Assembly (NCBI RefSeq): GCF_012726295.1
Contig: NZ_JABAOB010000013.1
Location: forward strand, 78,727 to 142,726
Reading direction: 5' to 3'
DNA: 64,000 bases
Origin: Chitinophaga sp. Ak27
GTDB lineage: Bacteria > Bacteroidota > Bacteroidia > Chitinophagales > Chitinophagaceae
Shown here: piece after piece, positions 18,376 to 28,512 of the stretch
Layout: every line of letters starts with the position of its first letter
How positions within the stretch are numbered: position 1 is the stretch's first letter
Notes under the pieces: generated by a model
Database searches by the model: none
What the model was told of the DNA's origin: nothing
The model's input: only the letters and a program-made list of their open reading frames with translations
Translations under genes and position numbers: made by a program

Positions 18376-21300
18376 TTAGAATTTAGTTTTGATAGAAATA
18401 CCTATTGAACGCTGAGCAGGCAATGCAGTTGTTCCATATGAACCTACACCCCAGCCTGTTCCGTTAGTTGATTCAGGTATTGCATTCGGAGCAGCTTTGT
18501 AGAGATAAGCCACATTGTTTGCAAAAACGGATACCACCAAGTTGCTCATACGTACCTTGCGGGCAATGTTTGAGTTCAAAGTGTAGTCGATAGCCACATT
18601 ACGCAGGGCTACGTAGTCACTTTTAAAGATCCTGTCTTCAGGGAAGAAGCCATTGGAAAAATAAGAATCGTAGTAGTAGTTATCAGCAGACACCACTTTT
18701 GTGTTTGGTTTACCATCAGTACCCACGCCATCCAATATCACACCGTCGTGGAAGGTTGGACCGCCGTTAGGGTTTGTACCTGCCACTTTCTTGGAACTGG
18801 CATCTAAGTAATAAGCCACGCCACCATGTGCCTCATCTCTATACTTCAATGTTTCTTTCAACGCACCTGCAGCCATCATATAGGTTTCTGAACCAGACAG
18901 GAAAGTAGCTCCAAACTGGTAGTCCAGGTTGGCAATAAGGCGTATATTTTTGTAGGCAAAAGAAGTGAAAAAGCCTCCTGTTACATCAGGAATTGTTTTA
19001 CCAATCAGCTTCGCAGTGCTGGTATAGTCATAGGCTGATCCGGCAGCATTCACTACTTTTTTTCCATTGCTTGGGTCATTTGCATTATTAGGATTGTTAT
19101 AAGTGTAGGTTGACTTAGTCAGGTAAATCTGGCCATACTCCTGACCCACGTTAGCTACCGTATTCACTGCACCGAAGGAATTCCACAGGGTAAGAGACTG
19201 CAGTTTACCATCCAGTTTTTCAACAGTAGTTTTGCCACGTGCAAATGTCAGGTTTACATCCCACTCAAAATTCTTCGATAAAACTGGTTTTGTTTTAATA
19301 GCCAGCTCCCATCCAGTACTCATTACGTCACCAGCGTTCATACGAATATTTTTAACGCCCATTCCCGGAGGTGCAGCTACCGCCATGATCTGGTCGTAGA
19401 TATGAGATCTGTAATAAGAGAAGTCTACACCAATTCTTTTGTTCTGGAGCAGGTAAGTTTCAAAACCTAATTCAAATTCACGTTTACGCTCAGGTTTTAA
19501 GTTTGGCTTACCGTTGGCATCCATTGGAGGAAGATCAGACGGAGGAGTTAATACATAGCCACCGCCAGTTTGGGAGGTAGTATAGTTCACGTTACTGAAG
19601 TAGCGTGGGCCCGGACGACCTACTGTAGCAAATGATCCTCTTACTTTAGCATATTCAAATGCCGCTGGTAATTTAAAGGTTTCACTTAATATCCACGCAG
19701 CACTTACACCAGGATAGAAATAATGATTATATCCCGGAGGCAAAATAGATGACCAGTCTTCCCTTCCCTGCGCTTCGATATACACCTGGTTTTTCCACGC
19801 CAACTGTGCTGACCCGATTAAACTGTATAACAAATCCTGCCCGTTTGTAAACTGGTACTGAGGCTGTACGCCTAATGGTAAGTTATTAAATGAGAAATAG
19901 TTCGGAATAACAAGTTGTCCATAACCATTTACTGATGCACCTTTTCCTTCTGTGTAATTCTTCCTGATTACACCACCCACAAAACCAGATAAATTAAAAT
20001 CAGAATTTATTTTGGTATCGAAGTTCAACATACCCTGTCCGTAGGTAGTCTTGTAGGTATTCGTTACATCGCTGTACATGAAACCACTATTAGGCCCTAA
20101 TAACTGGGGATCCAATAATTTACCTTTATACTCATTCCGCTCTGTAGTGTAATCCAGACCACCCATTAATGTGGCACTAAATATATTGGTGAGTTTTATA
20201 TCAGCAGATAAAGACTGGATATTATGCAATCTTGTGAAAATAGACTGATTCTCGAGCTGATCCCAGAGGAAACCTACTACACCCTTACGGCCATTGGAGA
20301 TTAAGTTTCTCAGGCTTGGGTTGGCAAAGTAATTATAACCATCGGGTGTCAGCAAATGCGACTTTAACAAACCTACATTAATATCGCTACTAAATGCTCC
20401 GATCTCAGCCTGCTGACCTTCTCCGTTCATGGTGCTCAGGTTGGCAGCGTTGAGGTTTCTGGAAATAAAAAAGTTGCCGGTATATTTAAGGGTGACGTTA
20501 TTGTTTACCTTATAAGAGGTGTTAAGGCTAAACGTATTTTTGTCAAACCTTGACCCTGGCCTGATGGGGGTCATATTGGTATTAGTGTATGAAAAACGGA
20601 TCTGTCCCTGATCATTACCGCCACTTAAAGCCACGTTGGTGGAGTTTTGATGCCCGGTTTGGTAAAGATCATTATAGATATTTTTGGTTTGTGCCACCCA
20701 TGGCCTTTCTACGCCATCCCACCACATCACTTTTACGCTTGGATCGAATTTTGGTCCAAATGCCTGTGCACCAGTACCATCTCCCAATGTAGTGGCCAAT
20801 GTTCTTTTTCCATCCACCAAATAATATCCCTGTGCATCATTCCTGGAGTTGCTGGGGCTGGAACCTGTTCCATATTCATTCTGTAATTTAGGCAGGAAAG
20901 CTGCGCGATCCCATGAAGTGGTAAAAGATGCCGCCACTCCCAGTCCTTTGCCTTTAGCGCCGCTTTTGGTAGTAATCAACAGCACACCGTTGGCGCCTTC
21001 GCTACCGTACAACACGGATGCTTTAGCTCCCTTCAAAATTTCCATAGAGGCAATGTCATCTGGGTTGATATCGTTGATACCTGTTCCGTTATCACGATCG
21101 GTAGCGCCGTAACCCATTTGCGTATTCTGGTCGTGAATGGGAACACCATCTACAACGATCAGCGGACGTGTGGTGGAATTTTGGTCGAAAGACACCGCAT
21201 TACGGATATTGATTTTCATCCCCGCAGTAGGACCAGCTGCAGTAGCTCCCACCTGCACGCCAGGTGCAGCGCCATAGAGCGCCTGTAAAGGATTGGAGGG

Positions 21301-21711
21301 TGTACCGCTGACCATAATCCGGTCGGCATCAATTTTCGACACCGCATAACCTAATGCTTTAGCTTGCTTTTTGATACCCAGCGCAGTCACTACCACCTCA
21401 TCAGTAGTTCGTATACTAGACGCCAATGTTATTTGCATAGAAGCGGTAGCTGGCAGTTCCTGCGTCACAAATCCAATGTAAGAAAAGATCAGCTTCGCAT
21501 CTGGCTTTACTTTAATGGTAAATGTTCCTTGTTTGCCGGTCAAAACGCCGTTGGTTGTACCTTTTTCGCCTACGGTAGCTCCTTCCAGAGCCGCTCCCGT
21601 CGCATCCTTGACGATACCTGTAACCGTCATTTTTTCTTGCCCATAGGCAAACATGCTTCCTATGCAAAAGAGCATAAAAAGCAAGAGACATCTTTTGGTT
21701 GACTGCATCAT
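18376..21711 (-). CDS. SusC/RagA-type TonB-linked outer-membrane receptor
   Basis: The protein has 1111 residues from the ATG at 21711 (MMQSTKRCLLLFMLFCIGS), which begins a good signal peptide ending near FAYGQ. An in-frame upstream ATG at 21855 would add 48 non-signal residues and is unlikely. A carboxypeptidase-regulatory-like domain (about 30-105) precedes the plug, with RPLIVVDGVPIHDQN and MEILKGAKASVLYGSEGANGV, then a long barrel ending SIGISIKTKF. It makes an outer-membrane import complex with the downstream SusD. Confidence 0.94.
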   Translation of the reverse strand: MMQSTKRCLLLFMLFCIGSMFAYGQEKMTVTGIVKDATGAALEGATVGEKGTTNGVLTGKQGTFTIKVKPDAKLIFSYIGFVTQELPATASMQITLASSIRTTDEVVVTALGIKKQAKALGYAVSKIDADRIMVSGTPSNPLQALYGAAPGVQVGATAAGPTAGMKINIRNAVSFDQNSTTRPLIVVDGVPIHDQNTQMGYGATDRDNGTGINDINPDDIASMEILKGAKASVLYGSEGANGVLLITTKSGAKGKGLGVAASFTTSWDRAAFLPKLQNEYGTGSSPSNSRNDAQGYYLVDGKRTLATTLGDGTGAQAFGPKFDPSVKVMWWDGVERPWVAQTKNIYNDLYQTGHQNSTNVALSGGNDQGQIRFSYTNTNMTPIRPGSRFDKNTFSLNTSYKVNNNVTLKYTGNFFISRNLNAANLSTMNGEGQQAEIGAFSSDINVGLLKSHLLTPDGYNYFANPSLRNLISNGRKGVVGFLWDQLENQSIFTRLHNIQSLSADIKLTNIFSATLMGGLDYTTERNEYKGKLLDPQLLGPNSGFMYSDVTNTYKTTYGQGMLNFDTKINSDFNLSGFVGGVIRKNYTEGKGASVNGYGQLVIPNYFSFNNLPLGVQPQYQFTNGQDLLYSLIGSAQLAWKNQVYIEAQGREDWSSILPPGYNHYFYPGVSAAWILSETFKLPAAFEYAKVRGSFATVGRPGPRYFSNVNYTTSQTGGGYVLTPPSDLPPMDANGKPNLKPERKREFELGFETYLLQNKRIGVDFSYYRSHIYDQIMAVAAPPGMGVKNIRMNAGDVMSTGWELAIKTKPVLSKNFEWDVNLTFARGKTTVEKLDGKLQSLTLWNSFGAVNTVANVGQEYGQIYLTKSTYTYNNPNNANDPSNGKKVVNAAGSAYDYTSTAKLIGKTIPDVTGGFFTSFAYKNIRLIANLDYQFGATFLSGSETYMMAAGALKETLKYRDEAHGGVAYYLDASSKKVAGTNPNGGPTFHDGVILDGVGTDGKPNTKVVSADNYYYDSYFSNGFFPEDRIFKSDYVALRNVAIDYTLNSNIARKVRMSNLVVSVFANNVAYLYKAAPNAIPESTNGTGWGVGSYGTTALPAQRSIGISIKTKF

Positions 21712-22869
21712 TTTTTTGTTTTTAAATTGAATAGAACTTATTTGGTATAGATTATAAGTGGAAAAGTATACTTGGCTGAAATCACCGATGATGCTCAGCT
21801 TGTTCATGGTTTCAGCACTATAGCCTGTAACGTCGTTACCCTCTCGCCTACGCAATTCAGTCCCTGCTGCTGGTAATAATGGCCGGATCTATAGGAGTAC
21901 TGTTTTATGTGTTTAGTACTCATGCTTTTGATTGATTTTTTTCTGCAAAGCAGTAGCTATTGCGTTATTCATAACATACAAGCCAATATTCAGATGGCTT
22001 GATTTACCAAAATGGAATAAAGGTATTCTGCCTGCAAGGCATCACTCATTGCTCAACAACGCTACTTTGCGATAGAAACATTTTGACGTACATATGCTTA
22101 CGAATGACAAGTGAATGATAAAAACGCCCGATTTAGTAAAATTCTGGTTGACTGCTTAAAAACAATCTAATCTTTTCAATTGTTGTGATCCTGATTGAAT
22201 TTATAGTTTAGGAAATAAATTGTTGTAGGTTGATATCCCTTGGACGAAATAGGCTATCAGTTTTTTAAAAACGTTTTAGCTATCCCAAAATGACGAAATG
22301 ACTCGCATGTCTTCCGGTCCTAATGCTTTTTTCCTCTTCTCAAACCTAGTCAAAGTTTTTTTAGTCGCCCAACTTTTTGAAAACTTTTTTAAAGAAATGT
22401 TAAAATAAAATCATTATTTAATAAAATAAAATCAAAAACGCTTGTTAACCAGCCATTTCTCATGATTTTATAGGATATGGCGACTGGCCAAATGCGGCTC
22501 ACTAAACCTCGTTTTTACCCGTAATGATTTATTCAGCGGAAATGGGATTTTACATTGCTTCGATAGCTTGCCGGTGTTCTGCAGGAACGGCATGCTTACT
22601 GCCTGCTGCTACTTCATCCCGTGAGGTCAGCAGGATAGGGCGTACCGGCTCCAAGGTGCAACGACCATAGCTGCCGCCACAATTTTTTGCCTGGCAATAC
22701 CCTAAAGCTGTTTTCCAATAACATCTGTCGCGAGCAAGAGCTTCACTTTCGTCCTTGTACCTGCAACAACAATATTTTTTCTATCTGTTGGAATACGTTA
22801 ACTTAATACATTTGAAATGCTCTCCCCTATTTTAGAAAAAGTTAGTTTCTCATTAATCATTCCAGGATC
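21712..22869. other. Long gene-poor region with a startless minus-strand frame
   Basis: About 1.15 kb between the diverging SusC and PEP-mutase-like genes. It must contain both promoters. An inverted repeat GAGTACT/AGTACTC sits at 21895-21921. On the minus strand a 77-codon frame (22550-22780) is open and cysteine-rich but has no start codon, so it looks like a gene remnant. The stretch 22260-22470 is AT-rich, and I see nothing else in it. Confidence 0.5.
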
Positions 22870-23733
22870 ATGGTTCCACCTATCCAAAAAGAAAAAGCTG
22901 AAAAATTGTTGAAATTTCATCATGACGAAGAAATTTTAGTGCTGCTGAATTCATGGGATATTGGCAGTTCCAGGTTAATAGAGGCCTGTGGTTATAAAGC
23001 AATCGCAACAACAAGTATGGGAATGGCGGCCGCTTTAGGGTATCCCGATTGCCAGGTAATGCAGTTATCAGAGATGATTAACATTATAACTGGCATTGTT
23101 AAAGGGGTACAAGCTCCCGTAACAGTGGATATTGAAGCCGGATATGGAAATAACTTAGATGAAATAACTGATTCGGTTAAAAAGATAATTGCCACCGGAA
23201 TTGCAGGAATAAACATTGAAGACAGCATCGATTTAAGTCCGGTGTTAATTGACGAGATAGCATTCTGTGAAAGAATAGCAGCTATCCGCGCGCTATCAAA
23301 TTCACTGGGCTTTCACTTAGTGATTAACGCAAGAACAGACTCCTTCTACACCTCATCCGGTTCGCCGAAAGAAAAGTTATCGGAATCTATAAGGCGCGGT
23401 AACAAATACCGGGAAGCGGGTGCAGACTGTATATTCGTTCAACCCGTATCAGACAAAGCAACCATTGCTACATTGGTAAAAGAAATTAATGCTCCCCTTA
23501 ATATTCTTCTAAACCCCACTATTGGAGAAGGCATACCACCTTCCATCCGCCAATTACAGGATATGGGTGTTGCCAGGTTAAGCCTGGGTTCCAGCTTAAT
23601 GAAAGCTACGTTGGCTTTGATTAAAAAAGTGGCGGATGAAATAGTTACCTACGGAACCAGCGATATTTTATTGGATGCGATGATGCCTGTTTCGGAAACG
23701 ACATTGGCTTATAAGATGGCGATAGGTAGATGA
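22870..23733 (+). CDS. Isocitrate lyase / PEP mutase superfamily enzyme
   Basis: A 287-residue TIM-barrel protein of the phosphoenolpyruvate-mutase/2-methylisocitrate-lyase superfamily. Visible are LLNSWDIGSSRLIEACGYKAIATTS at the first strands, VDIEAGYGN (metal-binding acid and loop), GINIEDS and INARTDSF. Members cleave or form C-C or C-P bonds using Mg2+. The KKCGH-type catalytic loop of isocitrate lyase is absent, so it is more like the oxaloacetate-hydrolase or carboxyphosphonoenolpyruvate-mutase branch. The exact reaction cannot be assigned and the gene stands alone. Confidence 0.88.
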   Translation: MVPPIQKEKAEKLLKFHHDEEILVLLNSWDIGSSRLIEACGYKAIATTSMGMAAALGYPDCQVMQLSEMINIITGIVKGVQAPVTVDIEAGYGNNLDEITDSVKKIIATGIAGINIEDSIDLSPVLIDEIAFCERIAAIRALSNSLGFHLVINARTDSFYTSSGSPKEKLSESIRRGNKYREAGADCIFVQPVSDKATIATLVKEINAPLNILLNPTIGEGIPPSIRQLQDMGVARLSLGSSLMKATLALIKKVADEIVTYGTSDILLDAMMPVSETTLAYKMAIGR

Positions 23734-23764
23734 GAAGTATTCCCTAATTAGGGACAGTCAACCA

Positions 23765-23793
23765 GGCGGCGATGCCTTTAAAGCAACGCCGCC
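23765..23793. terminator. Strong hairpin between convergent genes
   Basis: GGCGGCG and TGC pair with GCA and CGCCGCC around a CTTTAAA loop, giving a 10-bp stem with one A/A mismatch. It lies between the convergent PEP-mutase-like and PhnB-like genes and lacks a clear T-run. Confidence 0.55.
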
Positions 23794-23824
23794 GGACCTT
23801 AGTTGTTCTGGCATTTACCAAAAT

Positions 23825-24676
23825 TTACTCAAGCGTTGCCTGCACAATTTGTTCAATGTCAAATTTTCGCATTTGCATAAATGCCTGGGCAGCCTTACCG
23901 GCCTTATTGGGATCGGTCATCAATTTTCCGAGAATAGTAGGTACTACCTGCCAGGAAACTCCAAATTTATCTTTTAACCAGCCACACCTGCTTTCAGCCC
24001 CGCTCTCGGTTAATTTTTCCCAATAGTGATCTATCTCTTGTTGCGTGTTGCAATGGATCGTTAAGGAAACGCCCTCGTTAAATGCAAATTTGTGAGCATG
24101 CGCACTCTCCATTAACATGAACTTCTGCCCGCCAAGGGTTATCACAGCATGCTTTACTTTTCCCTCAATGTCGGGCTGTTCATTTTGTGAGTAATGGAGT
24201 ATTCCATCTGTTGCTGAATCCGGGAATATCGACGTATAGTGCTGGATGGCCTCTTTTACGCGGCCATACTGATCTCCGACGAACATCAAAAAAGGCGTGA
24301 TCTTTTGTCCAACTGCTGCTATTGACCCCAGACTAATCTGCCATGAAATACCAAACCGGTCGCTCACCCAACCGTATTTTTCGCTCCACGGATACTTATC
24401 CAAAGGCATCAGTATAAAGCCTCCGCTGGATAATTCCTCCCAGATACTCTTTAATTCTTCTTCTGTTTCACAGATATAATACAATGAGATGGATGGATTG
24501 GGTCTGTACATAGGACCGCCATCTAATAACGTGATATGTTGTCCACCTATTTCTATTTCGGTGACAATAGGCGACTGCATTGCTATTTTCGCGCCGGGAA
24601 TTATTTTGCAATACAAAGCGGCAGCTTCTTTTGCCTGGTTATCGAACCATAAGCAAGGCGTGATTAGTTCTTTCAT
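23825..24676 (-). CDS. VOC-superfamily PhnB-like protein with two glyoxalase-fold halves
   Basis: A 283-residue protein made of two copies of the PhnB/3-demethylubiquinone-methyltransferase-like domain. The first half begins ITPCLWFDNQAKEAAALYC and ends VSDRFGISWQI. The second begins ITPFLMFVGDQYGRVKEAI and ends LKDKFGVSWQVVPTIL. Fusions of this kind are common. The fold is that of glyoxalase and bleomycin-resistance proteins, but no reaction is established for the family. An AraC-type regulator lies 61 bases upstream on the same strand. Confidence 0.88.
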   Translation of the reverse strand: MKELITPCLWFDNQAKEAAALYCKIIPGAKIAMQSPIVTEIEIGGQHITLLDGGPMYRPNPSISLYYICETEEELKSIWEELSSGGFILMPLDKYPWSEKYGWVSDRFGISWQISLGSIAAVGQKITPFLMFVGDQYGRVKEAIQHYTSIFPDSATDGILHYSQNEQPDIEGKVKHAVITLGGQKFMLMESAHAHKFAFNEGVSLTIHCNTQQEIDHYWEKLTESGAESRCGWLKDKFGVSWQVVPTILGKLMTDPNKAGKAAQAFMQMRKFDIEQIVQATLE

Positions 24677-24737
24677 ACATTTAAATTTTATGTAAAGGTG
24701 AACCAGCCGCCCAATGTGGCATTGTATAAAACCGACA

Positions 24738-25532
24738 TTATTTTTTCTTTAGTCCAAATTGCAGGTAGTCATTGGGCGTAGTTGCAGTAAATTCCTTAAA
24801 AGAACGGATGTAATGGCTCTGATCAAAATAACCGTTAGCATATGCCACGTCGGTCAATTTATCAAACTGGCCAGATTTTAACTGGTAAAAAGCCAACTGG
24901 AACTGGCAGATCCGCCGGTATTCATTGGCCGTTATCCCTACATATTTTTTAAAGATCCGTTGAAAGGTTCTTTCTGTGAGATTAAGTTCCTGCAGCATCT
25001 GTGCCAACACATCAGCTTCAGGGTTCTCCAGTATTTTGTCGGTAGCATACCGGATGATCATACATTCCCGCTGACTAGCTGTAACCTGGGAAAGAACAAA
25101 CTGATGCAGTACCTCCACTTTTTCGGCTGTTGATGAAGCATAGGCTAGTTGAACAGTTAATGCCATTGCCTTTTGCGGATTCCAACGATTCAGCTCGATA
25201 GCTCCATTTTTTAGTTGCTGAGCAGATAGCTTGAAAACAGGCCCTAAGGCAAATGGCTTAAAAAAAAATGCAATCAGCGATGCGCGTCCCCATTCTGCCC
25301 ATCTTTCTGTTGGAACGGTCTTTCCAAACAGTGACAGGCGATTTTCTTTATTCTGTGATGTACATAATAAAGCAGACATGCCGTTGGTAAATATTGGTAA
25401 ATCCTCCGGCCCAGGGGGATCGGCACTTTCAAGAATTAAGACTGTTTGAACAACATCTTTTAATATCGGGTCTATTTTATTATACCATTGTTGCATATAG
25501 AAATCAATCATAACCGTTAATAATCCGGACAC
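24738..25532 (-). CDS. AraC-family transcriptional regulator
   Basis: A 264-residue regulator. The N-terminal part resembles the AraC-associated sensor found with VOC and transporter genes in Bacteroidota (FTNGMSALLCTSQ, then FFKPFALGPVFKLSAQQL). The C-terminal helix-turn-helix pair contains LNLTERTFQRIFKKYVGITANEYRRICQF and DVAYANGYFDQSHYIRSFKEFTATTPNDYL. Translation could also begin at the internal Met of MIDFYMQQWY. It probably regulates the PhnB-like gene just downstream. Confidence 0.9.
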   Translation of the reverse strand: MSGLLTVMIDFYMQQWYNKIDPILKDVVQTVLILESADPPGPEDLPIFTNGMSALLCTSQNKENRLSLFGKTVPTERWAEWGRASLIAFFFKPFALGPVFKLSAQQLKNGAIELNRWNPQKAMALTVQLAYASSTAEKVEVLHQFVLSQVTASQRECMIIRYATDKILENPEADVLAQMLQELNLTERTFQRIFKKYVGITANEYRRICQFQLAFYQLKSGQFDKLTDVAYANGYFDQSHYIRSFKEFTATTPNDYLQFGLKKK

Positions 25533-25851
25533 GTTATGTCCATTTTATTCGCTCTGGTATCTATACCCTGACAACTAAAAATAGGCCAATAGATGACGAA
25601 TTATATATTTTTCAACTTTTTAATAATAGTACCTTTATCCACTTCCTATATTTATTTGTTAACGGGACAGAAACCTAATCCTCCTGTCGGACATTCTAAC
25701 AATTTTAGAAGTATATTCTCTGCAAAAGTTATGCACGCTGGCCTCTATTTAGGTCTGGAGTTTCAAGAGCCAAAATTATTTTTAAAATATTTACTATGCT
25801 GTTCCGCATATACCATCGGGGACAAATTAAAACATCTCAACGCCTCAATTT
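25533..25851. other. AT-rich junction between chromosome and accessory patch
   Basis: I see no supported gene. The region separates the AraC gene from the nuclease-helicase gene. I looked for a third copy of the mnmE-type attachment repeat, which would mark the left end of an older element, and did not find one. Confidence 0.4.
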
Positions 25852-27735
25852 TCATTTTATATCTCTTTCAATGACAGCGAGATTTAATCTCTCTTTCAGA
25901 TAACTTTCCAGTTCCTTATCTTCACAATAAACATAACAACCTTTCAATCCTCTTGTCATCAAGGTTCTGTAAGTATTCTTAATAATCGCCCTGATTAATT
26001 TTTTTGCTCTCTCAGGCTGTTCTTTCAGCATCTTCTTATAGCCAGTGATAGATTTATCATCTTTGGACCTTTTTGAAGGATCTACTAATATCTGTCCTTC
26101 CCGGGCTATCAGGTCTTTTCCTATAATCACCCCTATGTATTCAACTTCCAGCCCCTGACATGTATGAATACAGCCAATCTGATCGATTGATCTCGGATCT
26201 ATAATCCATGCAGATTCATATGCTTTAAAATTCCATTTCATCTTAAAGTTATGCTCAGGAATAATAATATCGTATTCGCTCGATTTTCGCTGACTATTCC
26301 AATCCCAACAATATCCTGCAACTAATCGTGCTTTGTTGCTAATTCTATTTTTCTCAGCAATTATATTAAATAGCTCGTTCGGACTATCCACCACTTTAAA
26401 ATCATATGCGAATCCAATAGAACCAAGATATTTGTTAGCAGTCTCCCGGATTTGCAAAACATCATCCAGCCACGCAAGGTAACCATCAGAGCCGTTACAA
26501 CGAAACTGTGAAGACAAGCTAAGCCGGTGTACTTTTGCACCGGCAGCAGTGGCAAATGCTTCTATCAATTGAATATCTGCATAATCGTCGAAATGTACCC
26601 GTTGATCTTCATCAATAAAAAATATGGAACAGGTAGCCGTTTTGATAATTTCCTTTATCTGGTTATCACCTTGGCGGAGAAAACCTGTTTTTTCTGTGAG
26701 GCGATGAGCTTCATCTACAACCAATGTGGAGATTGCGTTTTCAGGCGCGTTCATGAAAGTTCCTGAGCCAACAAATAAATTTCTAAGTTCAGTCATTCTT
26801 TTAACATCCCGGAGTTTGTCAAAATAAACACTACGTGGCGCCTGGGTTTTTGTAACATATTGTGTCATCAAGCCCCTTTGGTTTAATTCAACCAATAGAT
26901 TAATAGCTACTACAGACTTTCCAGTACCGGGTCCCCCTTCAACAATCAATACGTTCTTATTTTTGCTATTAGAATGCCTGGCGAGATAAAGTGCCGTTTC
27001 ATAGGTTACTTTTTGGTCATCGATCATAATGAATTCCTTATTCCCTTTAATCAATGACTTGAGGCTGTCAGCAAGGCTTTTGCTCGGTCTTATCTTTCCA
27101 TTATCTATTTTGGCTATAATATTTGTTTTATCACCGTACTTCATAAATTTCTTTATGAATTCCCGCAATTTGATAGCATCCTTTTTTAAGAATACAGGTG
27201 CTTTCTCAATATAGTATTTATAAAATTCATTGGTTATTACATCATCCTCTTCATAATTATGCAGATAAGCACAAGGCTGAACGACAATGGATTCCTCCTC
27301 AATAGTACCGTTAAAGGATTGAAGCAAAGCCGCATATGACCAGGCTTGGTAAGAAGGATGGCTGGTAGGTATTCTGTTACCTCTGAACTGAGTTTCAACA
27401 ATACCGTCTTTTTCGGTTAAGTGCGCGGCTGACCATTGTTTCAGCTCAACAATAATTACATTTTCTTTATCTTCATCTGAACCGGTAATGATAAAATCTG
27501 CCCTCTTAGAAGTCTGAGGAAGATGATATTCTATAGATATCCCGCAATCACCTGGTATAGTGTAATCGTTAAGGACCATTCCCATGTAGACCAGGGAATT
27601 TTTATACGACTGCAATTCATTAGGCGCTACAGATTTTCCTGTTTTTAGTTTTATTTGCCGGGCAATTATATTTTCAATGTCGTTTGTCAATAGATCATTG
27701 TCAAAACCCTGCTTGCTTTCCTGGTATACGATCAT
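25852..27735 (-). CDS. PD-(D/E)XK nuclease fused to DUF2075 superfamily-I-like helicase
   Basis: A 627-residue protein. The N-terminal restriction-like nuclease core is visible (RADFIITG, then IIVELKQW: Asp80, Glu97-x-Lys99). A DUF2075 P-loop ATPase follows, with Walker A GGPGTGKS (267-274), Walker B LVVDEAHRL, an FIDEDQRVHF motif and the late IHTCQGLEVEYIGVIIG motif of superfamily-I helicases. It probably acts on DNA or RNA during conflict with phages or plasmids. A MazG-like gene ends 36 bases upstream in the same operon. It lies beside decayed integrase genes, which suggests mobile cargo. Confidence 0.85.
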   Translation of the reverse strand: MIVYQESKQGFDNDLLTNDIENIIARQIKLKTGKSVAPNELQSYKNSLVYMGMVLNDYTIPGDCGISIEYHLPQTSKRADFIITGSDEDKENVIIVELKQWSAAHLTEKDGIVETQFRGNRIPTSHPSYQAWSYAALLQSFNGTIEEESIVVQPCAYLHNYEEDDVITNEFYKYYIEKAPVFLKKDAIKLREFIKKFMKYGDKTNIIAKIDNGKIRPSKSLADSLKSLIKGNKEFIMIDDQKVTYETALYLARHSNSKNKNVLIVEGGPGTGKSVVAINLLVELNQRGLMTQYVTKTQAPRSVYFDKLRDVKRMTELRNLFVGSGTFMNAPENAISTLVVDEAHRLTEKTGFLRQGDNQIKEIIKTATCSIFFIDEDQRVHFDDYADIQLIEAFATAAGAKVHRLSLSSQFRCNGSDGYLAWLDDVLQIRETANKYLGSIGFAYDFKVVDSPNELFNIIAEKNRISNKARLVAGYCWDWNSQRKSSEYDIIIPEHNFKMKWNFKAYESAWIIDPRSIDQIGCIHTCQGLEVEYIGVIIGKDLIAREGQILVDPSKRSKDDKSITGYKKMLKEQPERAKKLIRAIIKNTYRTLMTRGLKGCYVYCEDKELESYLKERLNLAVIERDIK

Positions 27736-27771
27736 CTTAGGATGGAAGATAGGGTGAGAAATAAAAATAGC

Positions 27772-28110
27772 TTAAAAGTCGTTGTATTTTTTTGAAGAGC
27801 CTTTGGCTTTGCTTATCGGATACTTTTCTGCATTCTTCTTAATTTTATCAAGCACCATCTCTTTTACATCCAGGTTATGCTTATTGGCCAACAGGAAGCA
27901 AAAAGAAAAGACGTCAGCCAATTCTTCTTTCAATCGCTCCACATTAACTTGTTCAGCGTCAACCCCGTTTTTCCACAAAAATAGTTCATTCAGCTCTGCT
28001 GCTTCAATTGAAATGGCTAGTGCGAGATCCTTTGAGCCATGGAATTGTTCCCAGTTGCGTTCATCTCGGAATCTAATCAGCTCTTGCATTATAATATCGA
28101 AATCGGACAT
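27772..28110 (-). CDS. MazG-like nucleotide pyrophosphohydrolase
   Basis: A 112-residue all-alpha NTP pyrophosphatase of the MazG/dCTPase type. The Mg2+-binding helix EAAELNELFLW and the second ELADVFSFCFLLA (E..D motif) are visible. The N-terminus FRDERNWEQFHGSKDLA is typical of the small dCTP-pyrophosphatase-like group. It hydrolyses NTPs or dNTPs to monophosphates and could act in nucleotide clean-up or depletion during infection. It is the first gene of an operon with the nuclease-helicase. Confidence 0.88.
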   Translation of the reverse strand: MSDFDIIMQELIRFRDERNWEQFHGSKDLALAISIEAAELNELFLWKNGVDAEQVNVERLKEELADVFSFCFLLANKHNLDVKEMVLDKIKKNAEKYPISKAKGSSKKYNDF

Positions 28111-28512
28111 ATTGAAAGTAATTTGATTAAATTATTTGAGGATTGTAAATGTATCATGTCAGGCTTCTTATCAAAAATGTCAAAGACGAATATAAGTATT
28201 ACTGGTTTAAGATAGAATGTAATATTCTAGTAGATGGGAAGAAGAGGAAAGTACATAGGGCATTTGCCTCCCATTTCATCCTGATGTTAGTCTGCTTTTC
28301 CAAAGCTACAATAGCCGTTTCGAGCGATTATTCCAGCTTCCATGTTTACATTTTTACATTGTTTACGAATCGTAAACACTAACCAAAACGTAAACAAGGA
28401 CTTTATATTCGGAAATTCCGAATTTCTTAACTTGAGTAGCTTGTATCATCACTTCCCGAATTGTTTCCATTTTGGAAATAGTTAACCATTCGGAAATTCC
28501 GAACAGTTCAAA
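28111..28512. other. Palindrome-rich intergenic region next to the excisionase remnant
   Basis: No gene is supported. GTTTACGAATCGTAAAC (28361-28377) is a 17-bp palindrome. TTCGGAAATTCCGAA occurs at 28408-28422 and 28489-28503, and TTTCCATTTTGGAAA at 28464-28478. The last three have counterparts next to the intact excisionase gene near 51240-51345. Confidence 0.6.
28408..28503. repeat. Pair of 15-bp palindromes TTCGGAAATTCCGAA (old copy)
   Basis: Two identical 15-bp palindromes, 81 bases apart centre to centre, lie 3' of the excisionase remnant. A second pair with the same layout lies 3' of the intact excisionase (51238-51345). Conservation of the pair in both copies suggests a protein-binding role, for example excisionase or regulator sites. 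Confidence 0.6.

Noticed and set aside
23740..23760. Possible third attachment repeat at the sequence TATTCCCTAATTAGGG
   Set aside because: It shares only a few bases with the mnmE repeat and lies outside the accessory patch.
25593..25874. Plus-strand 93-codon frame
   Set aside because: AT-rich, no family features, and its end overlaps the nuclease-helicase gene on the other strand.
28149..28382. Plus-strand 77-codon frame
   Set aside because: Composition is random-like and the 3' end contains the GTTTACG palindrome; no homology signal recognised.
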